NCBI GenBank assembly: GCA_914767715.1
Contig: OU612067.1
Coordinates: 25,332,162-25,396,161, forward strand
DNA: 64,000 bases
Direction of reading: 5' to 3'
From: Membranipora membranacea
Lineage: Eukaryota; Bryozoa; Gymnolaemata; Cheilostomatida; Membraniporidae
Part shown: in pieces, positions 11,571 to 23,685 of the stretch
How positions within the stretch are numbered: position 1 is the first letter of the stretch
Layout of the letters: each line of letters opens with the position of its first letter
Notes under the pieces: generated by a model
Databases searched by the model: none
What the model was told of the DNA's origin: nothing
Seen by the model: the letters and a program-made list of their open reading frames with translations, nothing else
Position numbers and translations under genes: made by a program

Positions 11571-12110
11571 TTCACTTATAAGACACGGTGTCTTATAGCT
11601 GTGGGGTGTATTATAACTGGAGAATTTTTATTTTTCCTGAGGGGGGTGATTCACTTATAAGTCCGGTGACTTATAGGTGAGGATTACGGTACTTCCCTTT
11701 AGCTTACAGTTTCTGACTCAGTATTAAATGAAATTTTAGCAAAACGCTGAGTGATGAAGAAAAGGCTTTCGAGACTTTATTTGCTGTTATGAAAATGAAT
11801 AGCTCAGCAAGTAACTTAGTGACTTGATGTGAAGTGAACCAAATATGTTTGAATAACATATGTGATTGAATGTATTGCGCAGCATTGTGATTTGATCGAG
11901 TGAGGCCTCATGAGTAAAAAAGGCTAAAAGGAAGTTACAAATTGCTGCTTGTTTCAATCCGTCAACAACCTCATATTACATATGACATGCTGTAGCCTAC
12001 AGACCTAATACCATAAAAAATGTGTCAAGGGTGTGTAAATAGGTCCTGAAGTCCCCGAGGTCGGCATTTTAATCTACTTCAAGTTTCTACAGAGACCTAT
12101 CAGACGGACA

Positions 12111-13046
12111 TTATTCAAATATCCGATTTATAAGAGTTTTTCCTGAATAGCTGGTTGGAGAGTATTCAATATTCAAACTGTCCTCTTCTATCATAGTTAG
12201 ATCGCCTACAGTAAGGTCGCGTATTGTAACCACGTGGCTTGTTGGTGAACAGGCCTGGATTAATTTAGGAAACAAAACACAGATTTTAGCCATATCACAC
12301 CAGCAAGCCCACTGTCATTTAACCACAATATCTAACCGCCCAGGCAATTTTATATGTCTCTTCTGCGGCCGGATATTGTTAATAAAAATAAGAGATATAT
12401 AGTCGCTGCTAGCTTGTTACAACTGAGTTAGTATGTATGTTCAATCATTAGCCACCTGCCTATAGAATTTGGAAACAATGCCCTTATTACAACCGCTGTA
12501 TGCTTGACTAAGTTTTAACCACTCATGGACATTAACCATGTGGTTACAATACGCGACCTTACGGTATACAGATGTAGAATAAGAAAATTGAGGTTAGTGA
12601 GAAGCCTCACACAAAGTATACTTCTTGTCGACAACATGCCTGAGTGTTTGTGATGTTATATTTGCGCAGATGCCGATGACCACATATATATTAATATCAA
12701 ACAAAATTCATCAATAATACTTTCCAGAACCCAGAAAGATTAAATCTTGAAGAAATCTTGAAGACTCACACCCTGTCTGACAGGTATTATTAACTCCAGC
12801 ACAGGTCCAATACAAGGTTAACCTTACAGGCGAGATATTAACGAGAGACCATAATTCAAATTTTGTTAATAAATCTACATATCAAACAATCTTGAGAGCT
12901 GCTTAGTAAAGGCAGCACCTAGTTTATTTTGGGCTGTACTTAATCTAGAGATCACAATGGATATTTAGAATGGAAAAGGAAATCAAGGTAGGATACCTAC
13001 CTGTGACTGGATAGAGAAAAGCAACAGCTACCAGGAGCAAAGTCAT
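12111..13046 (-). pseudogene. Receptor relic: leader exon plus truncated CUB exon (upstream of copy 1)
   Basis: The leader exon 13001-13046 reads MTLLLVAVAFLYPVT with a GTAGGT donor in phase 1. The second exon starts at 12205 (GDLTMIEEDSLNIEYSPTS) and runs into a stop at 12111 after about 30 codons, exactly where homology to the CUB exon of copies 1-5 ends. The leader is closest to that of copy 4 (both end ..FLYPVTG). Everything downstream is missing. A MITE (12208-12566) abuts the acceptor and supplies the intronic AG. The same relic is repeated at 23686-24881. If transcribed, it could only give a small secreted peptide. Confidence 0.65.
12208..12566. mobile_element. Mariner-type MITE next to the relic splice site
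   Basis: The left end cagtaaggtcgcgtattg is matched by the inverse ..caatacgcgaccttacgg at the right over about 28 bases, with TA on both sides. The duplicate at about 23772-24412 has a decayed left end and an extra insertion. Confidence 0.6.
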
Positions 13047-13362
13047 TCTCAAACCACTCCCGTCTCTTGTTATTCTGTCCAACTTTTAGGATGTCGGGAC
13101 ATTTACAACAGCATGTGTACTAGATGCAATGCACTGCAAAAACCAATAACCAATTATTATACGCCTACATAACTTCCCTGTTGCCTTTGTTGAGTTAATG
13201 CAGCAGTAATCATTCTCATCAAGTATATACAATCTAAAAGACAAATTGTAATTATTGTTGGATCAGAGAAAAGAAAATAACTCATTTCAATAGGACTGTA
13301 CTGGACTCAATGATTTCCTTTGGGTGAATAAGTTATCACAAAAATCAAAGAAGTAAATGAGG

Positions 13363-13590
13363 TAGGAGTGGCCTTACGGATTTCTATCTCCGTTGGTACT
13401 CTACTCCCGAGACTGGACTAATTCAAATGTGCTTGAGTTCCTAGTTCTCCAGTTCGGGTGGGGTATCTTCTCAGTTTGAGAACTCAAGCACATTTTAATT
13501 AGTTCAGTCGCTACGCTGCACAGATAACCAACCTGAATTGATTGGTGCACATGCGCAAAGTGGTCCTAACCACTAAAACGCACTCCATTA
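13363..13590. repeat. Dispersed repeat with internal inverted arms
   Basis: The stretch from ggtaggagtggccttacgg to cctaaccactaaaacg is nearly identical at 27427-27645. It contains a 25-base inverted pair (ctaattcaaatgtgcttgag and its inverse). It begins exactly where one duplicated block gives way to the next. Confidence 0.45.
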
Positions 13591-13722
13591 GCTGTCATTA
13601 CTTACGGAAATTAACAGATTGGGGCTGAAAACAGGCAAACAAACAAAAAGTTGCTAGAGGAAAATAGTTTTGTTTTTAGCTGAATTATATTTTCCATTTT
13701 GAATGACAGTTACAATTTCCAA

Positions 13723-14298
13723 TACCGTACTTCCTCACCTATAGATCGGCGATTTATAAGTGAAGGCGGCTGTAAGAGAGTAGCATATAGACGTGACTAT
13801 CATTTGAAGCATTTTTATATTTATTTTGGACTAAAACCTATCAATCACTGAAGCTGAATAGATCAGTGGTAAAGTGTGCGACTTGTAAGCATGAAGTTGA
13901 AGTTCAAAACCCACTAAAGGCAGCTTTTTGCCAAAACTACTCATTTGTAGTGAGTGAATGTGTGCCACAAAATTCAAATTTTTCAACAATCAGCATATCA
14001 TATCTCTCACAGTCTTTCAAAATAAAAAACACATGCCAAGAACCTCATACACCATTCAGCAGAAACTGGAAGTATTGAGAACAGTTGAAAAGAATAACAA
14101 CCTTGACAAGACTGCAAGGGAATTGAACATTAATAGACGCTTGATTCAAAGATGGAGGCCATGGAGAGCTTCCAAACATCAACTACTGATATGATTCACT
14201 TATAAGACACGGTGTCTTATAGCTGTGGGGTGTCATATAGCTGTGGGGTGTCTTATAACTGGAGCATTTTTATTTTTTCTGAGGGGGGTGATTCACTT
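13723..14298 (+). mobile_element. Pogo/Tigger-like MITE, copy b (right end lost)
   Basis: Same order as copy a: TIR, tRNA-like segment and HTH frame. The right end breaks at 'gattcacttatg' and joins sequence that in the sister block lies about 650 bases further on (29304), so a deletion removed the right TIR and a CUB relic. Confidence 0.55.
14033..14194 (+). CDS. Helix-turn-helix ORF of the MITE, copy b
   Basis: A 53-aa version of the same transposase N-terminal frame, with three extra residues (RPW) before the shared ending ASKHQLLI. It lies in the MITE copy whose right end has been lost at about 14298. Confidence 0.4.
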   Translation: MPRTSYTIQQKLEVLRTVEKNNNLDKTARELNINRRLIQRWRPWRASKHQLLI

Positions 14299-14699
14299 AT
14301 GAACAATTCTCAAAACATGTCACTATCCTGGATAAAGATCCTCATTAACGATAAATTTGGAAATCGAAGCAAAAGAAAAAGTAAAGAGTTAGATTATTAT
14401 AGTACTAGTTTTATTATTATGACTGACCAGGATGATATGTCAGCCAAATAAAAAGTCTGCAATATTGATAATAATGATATACAGTCAGTGATGCTGAAAA
14501 TATTGGAGGGTAAACGCTTCCAAAATGCCTAACACAAAAAAGCTCTACATTGAACTTTGATTATGATCATCTTTGTACAACTGAAATCAGGAGCAAAAAT
14601 AGATAGAAGTGATAAGCTCCCAAAAAATGATATGCATTGATTTGCATTTTCATGACAGTGATGATATCATAGGGAAGAGTCACACAACAAATGTGCTAT

Positions 14700-14880
14700 A
14701 GGCAAGCCTGGTGTTTGAAGTGCCGCAGGGACAGAGCACAGTAGACAGTAGTCTGAGCCCCCAGACTTTTGCCTCTCGCCCGACGGCCCTTCGACGAGGG
14801 ACAGTGGACTGCAGCTAGATTCGAACCCAGTGCATCTTACACTTGCTTGTTAGAGGGCAGGCGCTCCAGAGACAACAACT
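14700..14880 (-). mobile_element. Degenerate tRNA-derived SINE
   Basis: On the minus strand a head-like gagcgcctgccctctaac is followed by ..gggttcgaatc (B box) and a non-tRNA body. The same sequence is at 29700-29875 in the sister block. The A box is not clear. Confidence 0.35.
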
Positions 14881-14904
14881 TTAAATACTGAAATACTCAT
14901 TCAC

Positions 14905-15080
14905 AGTATGTAAAACATTTACCCTTTAAACGGAAAAATATAGCTGATCCACTCTCCAGATCACGATCTAAACCAGATGCTGTGGATGAACGACTCTCAG
15001 GAGAAACAGAAAATGCAGCCATAACTACCACTTCCCTTGAACGCTGTCTCCATAATCTTAGAATTAAAATATCTCTCAGA
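14905..15080 (+). mobile_element. Possible Ty3/gypsy-like pol fragment
   Basis: A plus-strand frame reads YVKHLPFKRKNIADPLSRSR and then ..ENAAITTTSLER before a stop. The words 'KNIADPLSR' are typical of the end of the RNase H/connection region in gypsy-type pol. It is repeated at 29900-30085. It is a decayed fragment only, and no LTRs were seen. Confidence 0.35.
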
Positions 15081-15099
15081 CGTTGCGACTAACCTCAAA

Positions 15100-16640
15100 C
15101 CATGCAGGCAAGAAACAGCGGAACTAACATTAATTGAAAGTCTGTTGTTATACAACCAGAGAATAGAGATACCAATCAGCGACAGAGGTGATCTTCCGAA
15201 GCCCAAAAACACCGGTCATCTAGATATACACGTGCCCGTAAATCTGTATGGTGGTCTGGGATATCACATGACATAAATGACCAGACCAGAACATAGTGAG
15301 CCTCTCAAACTAACTAAGCTACCCAACAGACCGTTTCAATGTGTAATTTTTCCATTTAAAACTGATAAGTTTTTCTCTCAATTGATTATTACTCGAGATA
15401 TATCATTTATACTTAAAACGAGGATATTGATACTGAAATACTGCTTTGAAAATGATAAAGCGGAGAGAAGCACACAGACAGTGAAAACCCTCATCAAGAT
15501 ACATACACAATTGATTCGCTCCAGCGGAGATGCATATGGTCACGACCGATCTCCGGGTAGATCCCAATACTCTCAAACCCCAAATACCAAGTGATGAACT
15601 CATCTCTGGAAAAGAACATTGAAACAAGTGAGACAGGAGTCATTATGCTAAGGCGCTGCCCATACTTCATGTTTCAGGCTGTTAACCTTCACAGTCCTTA
15701 TAGGGAGGACTCAAAATAATGTAGGCCCACAATTTCCGCGTCATCATACATGGGAAAGAAGCCCCACTTACACAAAACCATGTATGATATTGCTGCAGCT
15801 CTGGCCTTGTTGCAAAACAAATCACACTGTATTACACTTGCTGCTGGTGCTTACATGACTCAGAAACATATTTCTACTGTAAACCTCAATAGGGGGTGCA
15901 GTCATCATCAGCATATTAATATCATTTTACCAATGTTAGATTGTCATTATATTTGGTATAAATGTATAGTTAAGTATAGGGTTTGTGCTGTCACTGGTGT
16001 GATGTAGAGTCATTTCAAAGTTGACACATTATATCAGCAGCAAGAAGGTATTAAAGCAAACTTAAGCAGTGTCCATATATCCCATTTTTAAAATTGTTTC
16101 AGTATTATATGCTCATAAATAGGAATCAGCCGAGTCCTGTCATGCGGCCACGGTTTTTGGATTCTTTTAGTTCTAGAATCAGCCAGCTGCTCAAGAAGAC
16201 AATATCTTGAAATTACACTGCATATGGTGTCTTGGTGTGATCTGCTCGACGCAGGGCCACGCTAGCCATATAATCATTCTTAGCACCCTACTACTAATCT
16301 TCCCAAAAACATGAAAGCATCCTTTGTAAACTGTAGAATCAAAACTGCCCACGATTTCAAATATGATAGTTTTTCGGTTTTATTAAGAGTTGAACGAGTG
16401 TAAAAAAAAAATATTTTCAAAATAATAACAAAAATTATAGGAATACTATAGGAATAGGATACTTTTGGGGTAAAAATGATAAAGCACAAATAATCAGATT
16501 TGAGAAATATTGCATTTGGATAATTAATTTTTCCACTAAATAATGTTTATGAATCACACCTCTGAAGTGACAATATTTCATCCTCTCAGAGATTTAATAT
16601 CTAATATGGCACATCAACTTATCACTCTTATTTAAGCTAT
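15100..16640. other. Spacer between receptor copies, no gene recognised
   Basis: The short frames here (for example 15750-16007 plus) do not look like known proteins and are broken differently in the near-identical sister block (30100-31750). It is treated as decayed repeat DNA. Confidence 0.4.
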
Positions 16641-16651
16641 AAATACTACGG

Positions 16652-19600
16652 TCACGGTTCTCCCGTACCATACAGCTCATTATCTTCCATCGGGACGGCG
16701 CTGACTCCGGCAGCTGCTGCCTGTGAGGGTCTCTTCTTCTTTGTCTCACTCTTTATGTCACTGTATATGTTAGTGATGTCATTTTCTTGAGCCCTGAAAT
16801 TGATTTATTTTGAGAGTTATCTTCTCAATGTTCAAGTGGAAGCAACTTTTGAACGTAGAAGTAAAACCTTGCACAAACAAATCGGACCATTTAGATACAT
16901 TTCAGCCATAAATGCAAATGCTGTCATTGATCGACAAAGTAGATCTTAAAATATATTAGTATATGGTATTTGGCCGTATATACAGTTTGAAATCTCATCT
17001 CCATCAACGGAGGAGGGGGACAACTAGATCGTCAATTACTTGTAAGCCACCCTTTCAGAATAACAAACCAAACACAACCAAAAATCTGCCCCATTCTTTT
17101 TTTTTGTGGGCAATTACTGTAGATCCCACTTACTGTCGGTTGATTGTTTCTCTGTTAGAGTAAAGTGTATCTGCCTCTGGCTGGTCATCCACTGTCACTT
17201 TCTGACGCGGTATACGGGGCGAGTCATATACAGCAGCGCTGTTGTTTGGTGAAACTATGGCTATATTTGGTCTACTGGTAATCACCTCCATATCAACACT
17301 GGCATAATCATTTTCAGCATTTGCTACAATAAATTTCTGTTCTATACGAATGTGGTCATCAACATTTTGGAGTAGGAATTTACCAAATATTTATACTTGA
17401 TCTTAAATGTAATGCGGCGCTAGAAAACTGTCATGCTGAATCCTTATCATCTCATGTAACAAAACAAAATCCTCAGATCTTTCGATGCACTTACCATTAA
17501 TATGCTTTCTCTCGTTCTCCATCGGTAGACTTGACATCGGGATTGGAGAACTTTCGCTTTGATGAACGAACTGTTCAGTATTTTCATGATCACTGTTAAC
17601 AAGTAAACATGACATCATTTTTTGGATGGAAAATAATATAAAATGAACTCTCTTTTTTCATCAACTTATCCTTCAGAACACATAGCTCCCTAAGGGGCCT
17701 AAGAACTCAGGCTCAAATATTGGGGACTATCTAATCATGTCTGAAATTACAAAGTTACCTTTTTCTTTGATTTCTGCGACTGACAAGTATGGATAATAAT
17801 ATAATAATGACAATGAGAAGTAATGATCCACCTCCAGCGCTGCCGATTATCAGGTACAATGTGTTCCCTGATAACATATTCCCTGCAGATTTACCAGTCG
17901 GTGATTCAGTGTAGAGTGACATCGATCCATTGTTTGTAGAAGCTACATAAGATAACAAATCTGCGTTTAACCTTGTGAAGCAGCACACTTTAGCTAGGTG
18001 TGGGAGAGTGTTCCAGATGATTTTATCTCTAATCAGATAAACTAATAAAAGGTTGTTTTTTTCGCAGAACCTAATGGCTAATGTTGACATATCATTCCCA
18101 GTTCACACAGCCCATGTTCTTCAAATGAAAGTTGAATATTACAGGTGCCATGTCACAAGAGTTTGTATCAAAGTTATTTGACTGAAATTGAAAAATTATT
18201 TGCATTGCTCTCAGTAGCCATACCAATAAAATTGAGTTTTGTTGCACTATACTCCTGTCATGATTCAAGCATTAATATACGAGTGATTTTGATAATTTCT
18301 CTCAATAACAAATCAACAATACCATATTTAGTTGAGCCAGTAACAGTTCCTGGTTGAGTGGATTGCTGAGTCTCTGTTGTCTGACTTGGTGCACTGCAGT
18401 TTGGTCGATCGGTCGACCAGATGCTGTCGATACATGATACGTCTTTTGTTTCCCCATCGAAACATGCTATGCTAAATCTCGTATTAGACTCTCTATTTCG
18501 AGTGATTGTGGCATACGGAATATCGGAGCAGATGTGGACTGCAATAAAAATTACATTGGCATCAGATTAAATAGGAATATCAATATTAAAACTGGAATCG
18601 ACATGAGGGCCTTAGATTTTCTGTTTTAAAAGAGAACCACAGCAATTAATGTCTTCTTTATCAAACATTGCTACAGTATAGTTTTATCTAACAGAATTTC
18701 ACTCCAGTCAACCTTTTTGTTTATCTTAGGAGAAAGAACAAACAATTATACATAAATTATGCTTTTTGGCCACTGGACATCATGTGACTGCTCTGAATTG
18801 TCTAGTGGTATACTATGCAGAGAAGGAACCTGGCACTCTCTGGATTGTGGTAAGACAAATCAAGAAGATAAACTAAGAGCTTATCTTGTATTGGCCACTT
18901 ATAGAAATGATCGTTTGTCAGAAGTATCAGACAAAGTGTTTATCACCTACAGTTAACCTGTCAAAGCCTATGGCACAACTTTTCTAGTACACTCATTCCA
19001 AAAGAATTGAATCATGAAAGTTTTACACAGTTTCATGGTTGGTTTTGGTGTTCTGTTTTTTTAAATTTTAGGTGATCAGATCTGAGTCTTTATGATTCAA
19101 CTGGTAACATTCAATATCATTGGATGTGAAAATTTACATCAATATAATCAGGAATCGAAGAAACCAAAACAAACCATACAAAATCTCAACTCTTCAATTT
19201 TTAACTTACGTTTGTACTTGATAAGGAATCCAGCATACTTCACATTTTCACTTTGTTCTTTCAGAGTGAACTGGATTGTATCTTCGTGTGATTTGATATC
19301 AAAAGTAGTTGTTGATGGTAATGATCCTCCTCTGCCACAGCCATAAAGTCCGATGTGTCCATTAACGATGGAGAATTGATCTAAATTACCATTTCCCTTA
19401 TTTTCTTCCAATGCACAATCCCCTTTTACAGTCCCAATATTGAAGAAGATGTACTCAATTTCTATTTTTGTTGTTTGTGTAGGTACTGACAGCTTCAATA
19501 GATTATTTGTGTCCTTTGGATAATTGAAATTTGTGGCAAAATTGAATGTATCATGGCTCGCTATAAATCCAGAAGGGTTCCTTTCTGTGATATTCACGAG

Positions 19601-21761
19601 AGCTCCCCCAGAACTGTTTGGGGAAAGAGAATAGATACTTTCCTCGACTACAATTATAAAAAAAACATTAAGAACTTTGTTAATCTATGAAAGGTATCAA
19701 GTATCAATACAGGCTAAAAAAAGAAGACAGGTCTGAAGCATCCAGATTTAATCTCCGAATTGAATCAAAGCTCCCAACCACTCAGATTTTAGCCCGAGTT
19801 ACTCAGGTTTTTGGGTTCAACTCAGGGATTTTAGAATTTTAGCTAAAAACTCGATTTTACCTCATATTCATCAAAGTTGGGGAATTCCTCTTAATGTGGC
19901 GTATTTGTATCAATGTGTTAGTTGGTTGTATGATTATAAAGAAACAATTTTTTGTTGTGATATATGAAATACATTAACCAAGATGAATTTTACAGTGATT
20001 CTATATCAATGATCTGGTAACAACTCTAAAAAACCAGTATCATTCATATGCGGAGGCCTAAGTTGCTCTCTAGGCTTTGGCGGCCGGGCCCATTGAGGAG
20101 GCTAACAGAGGTCTAATACTCTAAACTGTATGTGCACAGGGCGTTTCACGCCTTTGAAATGCCACGTGCAACAAGGTATCGGCAAAACTCAGGTATTGGA
20201 TCCTCCCGGGTTGAGAGCCCTGATTTAATAAGAGGCATCACACAATAATATGGTACATGAGAAAAATTTTGGGTAGCTGCCTAAATAGTTAATAATATGC
20301 AATTAGAACAGAAAGAGGTTCTGATCTAGTATAAAGTATTTCGAAAAAGATTGAAAATTAAATGCTTTTATCCCTCACAATTTGATTTGTAAGACAGCTA
20401 CAAAATGTATTTATCATACCCCTCAGGTTTGGCTTCCGAAATCATCCATATTGATCTTCAGTACAAACGATCACAAAATTATGAAATGTATAATTTTCTA
20501 CCAAGATATATCTGCATTAAACGTTACCCTTGTGAAAAAACCCTGAGGTGGTTCTGAGTCCCTAAGTTATTGGCTTCATGTAGATTGAACAGATTGGCCT
20601 CTGTGTAGCTGCCAAGAAATATGGCAGAGGTGACAACCTATTGATGCTTTATGATTATTACACTAAGCAGGTTTGGCAATCTTGATTACTACATTGTCAT
20701 CTGACCACTCGATAAAACTCGGCAAGATAACACAAAATAAATTGTAAGTAAAACATTGGCTATGTGATAAGCATTTTCAACTGAAATACAGTAAATTAAA
20801 ATAGCTCGGCTTTGAGAGTCTGTACTTACTGCTATAGTAAAGTTAGAATTCACCATACATTGAATCTGATTGTTTGACTGCTATAGTGATCTGCTGAATT
20901 CCAGTAATAATCGCATCTATAGCACGCAATTTACTGTCTGTAGGAACATCCTTGTTGAAATGAACATTACCACAGCCAACTTTAGCTGCTATGGGTGATG
21001 TTGAATCGCCATTGTATATTAGAAAAGGAAATTCATCACAACCATCGGTTGATGACGGAGTGGCAGGCTGATACACTAAGTTCAACCAGAATTTATTTGG
21101 TAGAGAACTTATTACAATTTTCGTGTTTCCTTCTGTATTAGTGAAATCTTCGGAGTAGCCCGGGCTAAGAATTATTCCTGAAGAGCTGGTTGGAGAGTAA
21201 TCGATATTCAAAGTGTCCTCTTCTTTCATAGTTAGAATGCCTATGAATGAAGAATAATATAAGTCTCAAACCATAACAGACCACGTACCAAGTGCTCCAA
21301 CCTTGCTTGGGTTTCATTACCAGCCAATTTTAATCTTCTACAAACCACATTTTTATGGGAATGTGGTGGTTGATGATAAAATGCTGTTAGTGCTACCATA
21401 TACCCAGTCAAAGTTAATTAACATTTACTTCAAACTAAGTGCTGGATTGCTGGTGCAACAGATTTAAGAGCATATTAAACTATATTATTATGTGCTTAGG
21501 TGTTTAAAATGATCAAAAATCAAAGCAAATGAAAAACTTTGTTGTTCTGACCAATATGTCATCATAAGAGCGGCTCCTCCAGATGTAGCCTGTCTTGACA
21601 ATTGGTTGTCAAGACAGATAACTCCAGATTCAGACAAAACTTCAGAAAATTAGCTATGGATGATAATCTTTAGTCAGGATAACCTTGAAACTCAAATAAA
21701 AGCACTTACCGTTGACCGGGTGGAAAATAGCAACAGCTACTAGGAGCAACCTCATCATCAT
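16652..21761 (-). pseudogene. CUB-CUB-Sushi transmembrane receptor, copy 2 (single nonsense codon)
   Basis: Eight exons: 21710-21761, 20830-21240, 19210-19647, 18323-18538, 17759-17942, 17495-17592, 17134-17323 and 16652-16793. They sum to 1731 bases (577 codons) in one frame, but codon 150 (20843-20845) is TAA where copy 1 has CAA. Otherwise the domains are as in copy 1: leader MMMRLLLVAVAIFHPVNG, CUB, CUB-like, Sushi (CSDIPYATIT...), a stalk with a YTESP stretch, a glycine-rich helix and a tail with NDYASV, VYDSP, LYSNR, IYSDI and LYGTG. One donor (exon 4, GTATTG) is weak. Front exons match copy 1 and back exons match copy 3. It would make only a 149-aa secreted CUB fragment. It could be a young pseudogene, a null allele or an assembly error. 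Confidence 0.75.
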
Positions 21762-22083
21762 GCTGGTTTCTCTTTCCTTACTTCAACCTTCTAGACTGTC
21801 AAAAATCCATACATTTGATAACCAATGTGTTGCGTTTGAGTATAACGGCTTTTAAGAAAGATAAATCAAATTATCTGTTTAATCATCATCTCTGTTGCCT
21901 TCCATGTATTGATGCACTAGGAAGGGTAGCAAGGTGCGACCCTTTGTTCTCAATCTTGTTCTTGATACCTAAAGTAAACGACACAAGTGGCAATTGTGAA
22001 TCTCTGCGATCTGATTAATAATAATAAAAAGCTAATGAGAAAACAACTTCTAATTTCTCACATCGTGAATAAAAACTAAGCCT

Positions 22084-22203
22084 AGAACAAGTTTGCTCCT
22101 ACTGTGGTGGAGGAGGGATATTGCAAAGGTCGGGTATGGAGGCGCAGCAATACCAGAATTTTGCAATATCCCTCCGCCACTACAGAGAGAACAAACTTGT
22201 TCT
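22084..22203. mobile_element. Palindromic MITE, second copy
   Basis: Near-identical to 10504-10625 and in the same position relative to its receptor gene, so it was duplicated with the block. Confidence 0.55.
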
Positions 22204-22648
22204 AAGCTAAGCTATGGTGAAAAAAGTCTGCTTTTCATGCTCCCTTGTATTGGAGGTATACCAAGTTCGTGGGGCCTCATAAATCTTCTTGTACTGTTTG
22301 ATGCAGCTGAGAAATTTTGAAATGGTTTTATACAGAAGCAGGTCCATAAAGATGATAATTTACACCCTTTAAAGACTTATAATAGAAACACTCCATTATA
22401 TAAGTGGAGTGTAGCCTTGCATACTCATGTGTATTCCAATTGATGCATCTCAGTAAAAAATAAAACTTTGGCTCACTCACCATGAACTGAGTTGAGAACA
22501 GCTGCAACTTTGCACACAATACTGCAATGTAGCTATAGTTGTGCTGTCAGGGTTATTCTCCAAAGTAGCAGCAGGCTCATGCGAAACAGATAAGGTGTGC
22601 TTGGAGACTGTAAGAGTAAGCGCTGAATAATAAACACAGCTACTATGT

Positions 22649-23251
22649 TCCTCACCTATAGATCGGCGACTTATAAGTGAAGGCAGCTATAAGAGAGTAG
22701 CATATAGACGAGACTATCATTTGAAGCATTTTTATATTTAGGTTGGACTAAAACCTCTATATATCACCGATGCTGAATAGCTCAGTGGTAAAGTGTGTAA
22801 CTTGTAAGCATGAAGTTACAGTTCAAAACCCATTAGGGGCAGTTTTTTTCCCAAAACTACTAAGTTCATTTGTAGTCATGTAACATTTATTGTCATGTGA
22901 ATGTGTGCCACAAAATTCAAATTTTTCAACAATCAGCATATCATATCTCTCTTACAGTCTTTCAAAATAAATAAAACATGCTAAGAACCTCATACACCAT
23001 TCAGCAGAAACTGGAAGTATTGAGAACAGTTGAAAAGAATAACAACCTTGACAAGACTGCAAGGGAATTGAACATTAATAGACGCTTGATTCGAAGATGG
23101 AGAGCTTCCAAACATCAACTACTGATATGATTCACCTATAAGACACGGTGTCTTATAGCTGTGGGGTGTCTTATAACTGGAGAATTTTTATTTTTCCTGA
23201 GGGTGGTGATTCACTTATAAGACCGGTGACTTATAGGTGAGGATTACGGTA
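22649..23251 (+). mobile_element. Pogo/Tigger-like MITE, copy c
   Basis: Corresponds to 11081-11691. The left terminal bases (taccgtaatt) are deleted here, while the right TIR (ggtgaggattacggta) is intact. Confidence 0.6.
22978..23130 (+). CDS. Helix-turn-helix ORF of the MITE, copy c
   Basis: The 50-aa frame begins MLRTSY rather than MPRTSY and has RLIRRW. It is otherwise the same as copy a and is carried along by the 11.6-kb duplication. Confidence 0.4.
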   Translation: MLRTSYTIQQKLEVLRTVEKNNNLDKTARELNINRRLIRRWRASKHQLLI

Positions 23252-23685
23252 CTTCCCTGTAGCTTACAGTTTCTGACTCAGTATTAAATGCAATTTTAGC
23301 AAAACACTGAGTGATGAAGAAAAGGGTTTTGAGACTTTATTTGCTGTTATGAAAATGAATAGCTCAGCAAATAACTTAGTGACTTGAAGTGAGCCAAATA
23401 TGTTTGAATAGCTTATGTGATTGAATGTATTGCGCAGCATTGTGATTTGATCGAGTGAAGCCTCATGAGTAAAAAAGGCTAAAAGGAAGTTACAAATTGC
23501 TGCTTGTTTCAATCCGTCAACAACCTCTCTAACATATATTACATATGACATGCTGTAGCCTACAGACCTAATACCATAAAAAAAATGTCTCAAGGGTGTG
23601 TAAATGGGTCCTGAAGTGCCCGAGGTCGGCATTTTACTCTACTTCAAGTTTCTACAGAGACCTATCAGATGGACATCAATCAAAT

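Larger units (their letters stand above)
11081..11691 (+). mobile_element. Pogo/Tigger-like MITE with tRNA-like segment and HTH ORF (copy a)
   Basis: The ends are TACCGTAATTCCTCACGTATA and the inverse ...TAGGTGAGGATTACGGTA, with TA at both borders as in Tc1/mariner/pogo insertions. Inside are a tRNA-like stretch (11213-11283) and a 50-codon frame (11418-11570). Other copies lie at 13723-14298 (right end lost), 22649-23251 (left tip lost) and 28079-28690. The spacer duplication explains copies a and c, and likewise b and d. Confidence 0.65.

Noticed and set aside
15277-15627. Overlapping frames of 105 aa (plus) and 74 aa (minus)
   Set aside because: Both are disrupted in the near-identical sister block at 30.3-30.6 kb, so they are not maintained.
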